DNA of 64,000 nucleotides, taken from contig JASGGY010000007.1 in the NCBI GenBank assembly GCA_047602575.1, positions 1 to 64,000 on the forward strand, in the 5' to 3' direction. Shown here in pieces: positions 60,802 to 64,000 of this stretch. The stretch's first letter is position 1. Each line of letters starts with the position of its first letter. Made by a program: the position numbers and the translations under genes. The notes beneath the pieces are model-generated. The model saw only the letters and a list, made by a program, of their open reading frames with translations. It searched no databases and was not told where the DNA came from. The DNA is from UBA1366 sp047602575. Lineage in GTDB: Bacteria > Bacillota > Clostridia > Oscillospirales > Ruminococcaceae.

Positions 60802-61141
60802 GCATGGGCTCGCCCTCCTCTGCTCATCTGATTTATTTGTCCTTTCACGCTTTGCCTCCGTAATGTATCGCGCTGCGCGCGTTTACATCAGCATACAGGA
60901 TTTCCGCGCAGAAGTCAATGCCGGCGCGCGGGCGCAGCGAACTTTAACAGATCGTACAATCCGCACCGCAATTCTTTTATCCGTTTGTCAAATTACCGCA
61001 CACAATGGCTTGGGCGAAACGAATACGGTGTTTTCATACATATGGGGTTGAAAAGCTTCCGGAAAGGTGCTATAATGACAGCAAGCAAAGCTGCAATCCG
61101 CTTTGCTGCGGAATGTTTTGATTATGATAAAAAAGGCGGCG
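60802..61141 (+). promoter_or_regulatory. Intergenic region; promoter at 61048-61076
   Basis: TTGAAA (61048-61053), 17 bases, TATAAT (61071-61076) form a strong promoter for the small gene at 61142. The remaining 250 bases between the radical SAM gene and this promoter show GC-rich short dyads (GCGCTGCGCGCG) but no gene that I can support. Confidence 0.65.
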
Positions 61142-61354
61142 ATGAAGATGAGCAAATATATGCAGCTGTGGGAATACCTTCAAATAAACGGCGAGTCGCA
61201 GATCCGGCTTTCCTTCGACGAAATCAAGAGCATTACGGGCTTTGACATCGATCATTCCTTTTTAAATTTCAAGAAGGAATCCGCCGCTTACGGCTATCAG
61301 GTCGGGAAAATTTCGCTCAAAGAAAAGCACATCACCTTTCACAAACTGGTCTGA
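61142..61354 (+). CDS. Small conserved protein (DUF7662-like)
   Basis: A 70-residue cytoplasmic protein: KYMQLWEYLQ, SFDEIKSITGFDIDHSFLN, FKKESAAYGYQVGKISLKEK. This short pattern (LWEYL, FDEI..I.G, DHSFLN..K) is shared by small proteins of unknown function, which also occur as N-terminal domains of larger ones. The start is ATG 61142; the ribosome site is weak (GGCGGCG). It lies 23 bases upstream of the VOC gene and is probably transcribed with it. Confidence 0.65.
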   Translation: MKMSKYMQLWEYLQINGESQIRLSFDEIKSITGFDIDHSFLNFKKESAAYGYQVGKISLKEKHITFHKLV

Positions 61355-61377
61355 AACGAAATAAAAGGAGAATCATT

Positions 61378-61737
61378 ATGCTTTTGCACATTACAGTACG
61401 CTCGGCAAAAACGGCGGAAACGGTGGCGTTTTATCAGTGGCTGCTCGGGCTGCCGGTTGTGGAAACCGTGAAATCACCGACCGGTGAGATTGTGTTCCTC
61501 GGCGGCGGAGAAACGAAATTCGAGATCATCCCGGACGAAAAGGCACAAGCCGTTGCGGCGGAGAACCTCACGATCGGCTTTGCGGTTGACAGCCTCGACG
61601 AAAAAATCGCGTTGCTCAAAAGTCGCGAGATTCCCTGCACGCCGGTGCTTTCGCCCGCACCCGGCGTAAAGTTCGTGGTTTTCACCGACTTAAACGGCTG
61701 CCGGATTCAGCTGTGCGAGCAGGGAAGCGCACAATAA
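61378..61737 (+). CDS. VOC (glyoxalase/dioxygenase fold) protein
   Basis: A 119-residue protein of the vicinal-oxygen-chelate fold, one beta-alpha-beta-beta-beta unit pair: LLHITVRSAKTAETVAFYQW, LGLPVVETV, FEIIPDEK, LTIGFAVDSLDEKIALLKSR and FVVFTDLNGCRIQLCEQ. The metal positions His4 and Glu116 are present. ATG follows AAAGGAGAAT. Function could be glyoxalase-like detoxification or antibiotic binding; the sequence does not decide. Confidence 0.8.
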   Translation: MLLHITVRSAKTAETVAFYQWLLGLPVVETVKSPTGEIVFLGGGETKFEIIPDEKAQAVAAENLTIGFAVDSLDEKIALLKSREIPCTPVLSPAPGVKFVVFTDLNGCRIQLCEQGSAQ

Positions 61738-61820
61738 CAATCAAAATCAATGAAGCTTCAGTTCAACCCAACCAAGCCGTTCGGGCTAAGTATGGTTAAT
61801 CGGATAAAGGACGTTGCAGC

Positions 61821-62954
61821 ATGAAACATCACCAAAACCGCTTCCGTTTTCTTCATAAAAAAGCCGCGCTGCTGATTCTTTTAGCGGCTTTTTTCACGCT
61901 GTGCGGTTTGTTTGTGTATAACGACAGCTTCCTCTATCAAGCGCCGGTCATCAAAATCACAACTGTTTCCGAAGAAACCCTCTCCGTGCAGCCCAATGAC
62001 ATCAACGGCACAGAAACGCTCCGGCGGCAGACGATCAAGGGCATTGTTCTGAACACAGCGAAAAAAGGCACGACTGCGCAGCTGACCAACGAATACAGTT
62101 CGTCGGAGGTTTCAACCACCCGCTATGAAACAGGCGACCGCGTGTTTGCGCAGCTCAGCGGTGCGGGCGGCAGCTCTGGCAGAATCACCGGACTCAAGCG
62201 GGATTTCCACATCTTTGCCCTGCTCGCGCTGTTCATCCTGCTCTCGGTGGCGGTCTGCGGAAAGCGCGGGATGCTGTTTTTTTGCAGTCTGGCGCTCAAC
62301 ACCATTGTTTTTCTGCTGGCGGTGAAGCTCTACCTCAATGGAATACCGCTGCTGCTGCTCGGGTTTGCCGCGATGCTGGTTTTTGCCGTCGCCACAACGG
62401 TGCTGACCTGCGGCATCAAGCCCAAAGCGCTGGTTGCGGGGTTGTCCGCCGTCGTAACGTCCGTTGTCACCATCGCGCTGGCGATTCTGGTGCTGCACAT
62501 CACCGACGGCGCGGGCGTGCGCTTTGATAAAATGGAATACCTCGCAGCCCCCTATGAGGAGCTGTTTCTCGTTGAGCTGCTCATCGGAAGCTTCGGCGCT
62601 GTGATGGACACGGCGGTGACCATCGCCACATCCCTTTCGGAAATCAGCGTCCAGACCGCCGGACACGACCGGAAAACCCTCGCGCAGGCCGGGCGGGAAA
62701 TCGGGCTGGATATTATGGGCACCATGAGCAGCATCCTGTTTTTTGCCAACATTGCGGGCTGTATCCCGATGATCATTCTGGCGTTGCGCAACAACGTCAC
62801 GTTTTTTGATGTCATTCATAATTATATTTCTCTGGAAATCACGCGTTCACTGGTCGGCAGCATCGGGATTGTTCTGACGATCCCCATCACCGTGAAGCTG
62901 GCGGCATTGTTGTTTGAAAAAATGAAATCGCCTGAAAGAAGGGCTTTGCGATGA
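61821..62954 (+). CDS. YibE/F-family membrane protein (first)
   Basis: A 377-residue membrane protein: one helix at 15-35, an outer beta-rich domain of about 90 residues (TETLRRQTIKGIVLNTAKKG), then seven or eight helices with the family signature FGAVMDTAVTIATSLSEI and ISLEITRSLVGSIGIVLTIP. YibE/F proteins are thought to be transporters, function unproven. AAGGACG precedes the ATG. It is coupled to the next YibE/F gene by an ATGA overlap. Confidence 0.8.
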   Translation: MKHHQNRFRFLHKKAALLILLAAFFTLCGLFVYNDSFLYQAPVIKITTVSEETLSVQPNDINGTETLRRQTIKGIVLNTAKKGTTAQLTNEYSSSEVSTTRYETGDRVFAQLSGAGGSSGRITGLKRDFHIFALLALFILLSVAVCGKRGMLFFCSLALNTIVFLLAVKLYLNGIPLLLLGFAAMLVFAVATTVLTCGIKPKALVAGLSAVVTSVVTIALAILVLHITDGAGVRFDKMEYLAAPYEELFLVELLIGSFGAVMDTAVTIATSLSEISVQTAGHDRKTLAQAGREIGLDIMGTMSSILFFANIAGCIPMIILALRNNVTFFDVIHNYISLEITRSLVGSIGIVLTIPITVKLAALLFEKMKSPERRALR

Positions 62955-63703
62955 ATATGCTGCTGGCTGGCATCCTCGCGGCGCTGATGCTTGCGGTCGG
63001 GAAAAAACGCGGCGCACGGGTGCTTGTTATCATGGTAATCAATGTGTTCAGCCTTGTTTGTTTCATTTTTCTGATGTCCAGCGGAATCAATCCGGTAGCG
63101 GTAGCGGTCGTCTGCTGCGTGTGCGCGTGTGCGCTGGTTCTGTTCGGGGTCAACGGTATTTCCCAAAAAACCGTGTCCGCGTTTGTTTCGGTGACGGCGG
63201 TGACCGTGCCGATGCTGGTGTTTATTCTAATGATGGAGGACTGGACGGCCGCGCACGGATTCTCGGCGGAGGACGCGGAGGAAATCAGCTATTATTCAGA
63301 GGATATCGCACTGTCCATGCCGGCGGTCGCGGCGGCGGTTCTGCTGCTGGGCTTTATCGTGGCGGCGGCTGACATTGCTGTATCCGTCATTTCCGGGTTG
63401 AATGAAATTCATGGCGACGACCCGAACCAGAAAGCATCCGAACTGATTAAAAAAGCGTTTGTCATCAGCGGCGACATCGTCGGAACCACCGTCAACACCC
63501 TGTTTTTCGCCTATCTCGGGAGTTTTGCTTCCTTGATCATTTGGTTTATGAAGTATCAGTATAGCTTTGCCGAAATCATTAATTCAAAGCTTTTCTCGAC
63601 GGATATCATCCAAATTCTCATCAGCGGCATCGGCTGTGTGCTGGTCATTCCGGTCACAATACCGGTCTATCTGAAAAGCTTGAAGCGGCATACTAAAATA
63701 TAA
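62951..63703 (+). CDS. YibE/F-family membrane protein (second)
   Basis: A 250-residue partner with seven hydrophobic helices and the matching signature AAADIAVSVISGLNEIHGDD and STDIIQILISGIGCVLVIPV. It lacks the N-terminal outer domain of the first protein. The paired genes, overlapping by four bases, probably encode a heteromeric membrane complex. A bidirectional terminator follows. Confidence 0.8.
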   Translation: MNMLLAGILAALMLAVGKKRGARVLVIMVINVFSLVCFIFLMSSGINPVAVAVVCCVCACALVLFGVNGISQKTVSAFVSVTAVTVPMLVFILMMEDWTAAHGFSAEDAEEISYYSEDIALSMPAVAAAVLLLGFIVAAADIAVSVISGLNEIHGDDPNQKASELIKKAFVISGDIVGTTVNTLFFAYLGSFASLIIWFMKYQYSFAEIINSKLFSTDIIQILISGIGCVLVIPVTIPVYLKSLKRHTKI

Positions 63704-63721
63704 ACCGCAGTAGATTTATGC

Positions 63722-63757
63722 AAAAAACGGAGCACCGACAAGGTACACCGTTTTTTA
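63722..63757 (+). terminator. Bidirectional terminator
   Basis: AAAAAACGG (63722-63730) pairs with CCGTTTTTT (63748-63756), with ACC/GGT closing the loop. It separates the YibE/F pair from the convergent TetR gene. Confidence 0.85.
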
Positions 63758-63764
63758 TTTGCCG

Positions 63765-64000
63765 TCAGACTGAATGAGCCGGAGAATCGGCGTGCATAAA
63801 TATATTTCCCGGAATATTTTTTACGATTTTTAATGCGATTTGCACATATTCCTCAGGGGTTTCATGAAACCCGCCTTTCAGCCATTCGCCGATCAGACCT
63901 GATATAATCCCAGTCACTGCGGCTATCGCATATTTTTGCGGGATTGTAAGCAAGCCCAGCATTTGTTTTTCAAACAGGACAGTCTTGATATTTTCACCAA
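63765..64000 (-). CDS. TetR-family regulator, C-terminal part (cut by window end)
   Basis: The frame is open to the end of the window on the minus strand, so the start and the DNA-binding domain lie outside. The visible 78 residues (ENIKTVLFEKQMLGLLTIPQ, AIAAVTGIISGLIGEWLKGG, FHETPEEYVQIALKIVKNIP) match the ligand-binding C-terminus of TetR-type regulators with the phrase GLIGEWL. It ends with TGA or TAA at 63765. Possible regulator of the convergent YibE/F genes, but not established. Confidence 0.7.
   Translation of the reverse strand, partial: GENIKTVLFEKQMLGLLTIPQKYAIAAVTGIISGLIGEWLKGGFHETPEEYVQIALKIVKNIPGNIFMHADSPAHSV

Noticed and set aside
1..64000. CRISPR array, rRNA genes, riboswitches or a replication origin
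   Set aside because: No spaced direct repeats of CRISPR type, no rRNA sequence, no DnaA-box cluster and no leader that I could match to a riboswitch were found; this was by eye only.

Overview
The window looks like the chromosome of an anaerobic, plant-fibre-degrading Firmicute of the Ruminococcus/Oscillospiraceae type. The evidence is a secreted GH5 endoglucanase with ruminococcal-style C-terminal modules, several carbohydrate solute-binding lipoproteins, an ECF transporter, Gram-positive lipoboxes, strong AGGAGG ribosome sites and TTGACA/TATAAT promoters. Most of the window is moderately GC-rich. About 15.4-26.8 kb is conspicuously AT-rich and accessory. Assignments rest on motifs and family memory; no database search was run.

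Layout. 0-1.6 kb: end of an FtsX-type ABC efflux operon. 1.8-7.7 kb: sugar-binding lipoprotein and GH5 endoglucanase (its second half cut off by an in-frame TAG), divergent from a LacI-sensor/GGDEF fusion. 7.7-9.9 kb: a patchwork of broken genes (DUF6236-like piece, frameshifted coiled-coil/nuclease-associated gene, rtcB tail). 10-15.3 kb: XRE-aminoglycoside-phosphotransferase-like fusion, divergent from a pair of ABC exporters. 15.4-19.8 kb: transposase and recombinase relics around a cassette with a secreted protein, a membrane-anchored subtilase and two membrane proteins. 19.8-26.8 kb: tRNA-Asn 3' fragment, short serine recombinase, then a tight operon of XRE regulator, adenine methyltransferase, a protein joining an Hsp90/MutL-like ATPase to a histidine kinase, a stand-alone receiver protein and an HNH nuclease. 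This operon is the best candidate for an undescribed (probably anti-phage) system.

27-34.6 kb: AraC regulator, ECF transporter (S, T, fused AA) and two ABC exporter-fold proteins resembling the YbtPQ/IrtAB iron-uptake arrangement. 35-36.1 kb: CPBP protease and small tyrosine phosphatase. 36.2-39.5 kb: sugar ABC importer without its ATPase. 40.5-43 kb: BlaI repressor, M56 metalloprotease and Ser/Thr-rich lipoprotein with two BlaI-type operators.

43.2-54.3 kb: phosphonate uptake and C-P lyase operon (phnD-C-E-E, a MITE-like repeat, then phnG-H-I-J-K-M-L, a PHP phosphodiesterase and a hexapeptide acyltransferase); phnI carries an apparent frameshift. 54.4-59.6 kb: ABC-2 efflux operon, small membrane proteins and a two-component system tied together by four copies of a 17-bp motif, three of them placed exactly 10 bp from a -10 box. 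59.7-64 kb: radical SAM protein, small conserved protein, VOC protein, two YibE/F membrane proteins and the end of a TetR regulator running off the window.

Several genes (GH5, phnI, a small lipoprotein at 40 kb, the 8.8-9.5 kb gene) are broken by single events, so either real decay or consensus errors should be considered.
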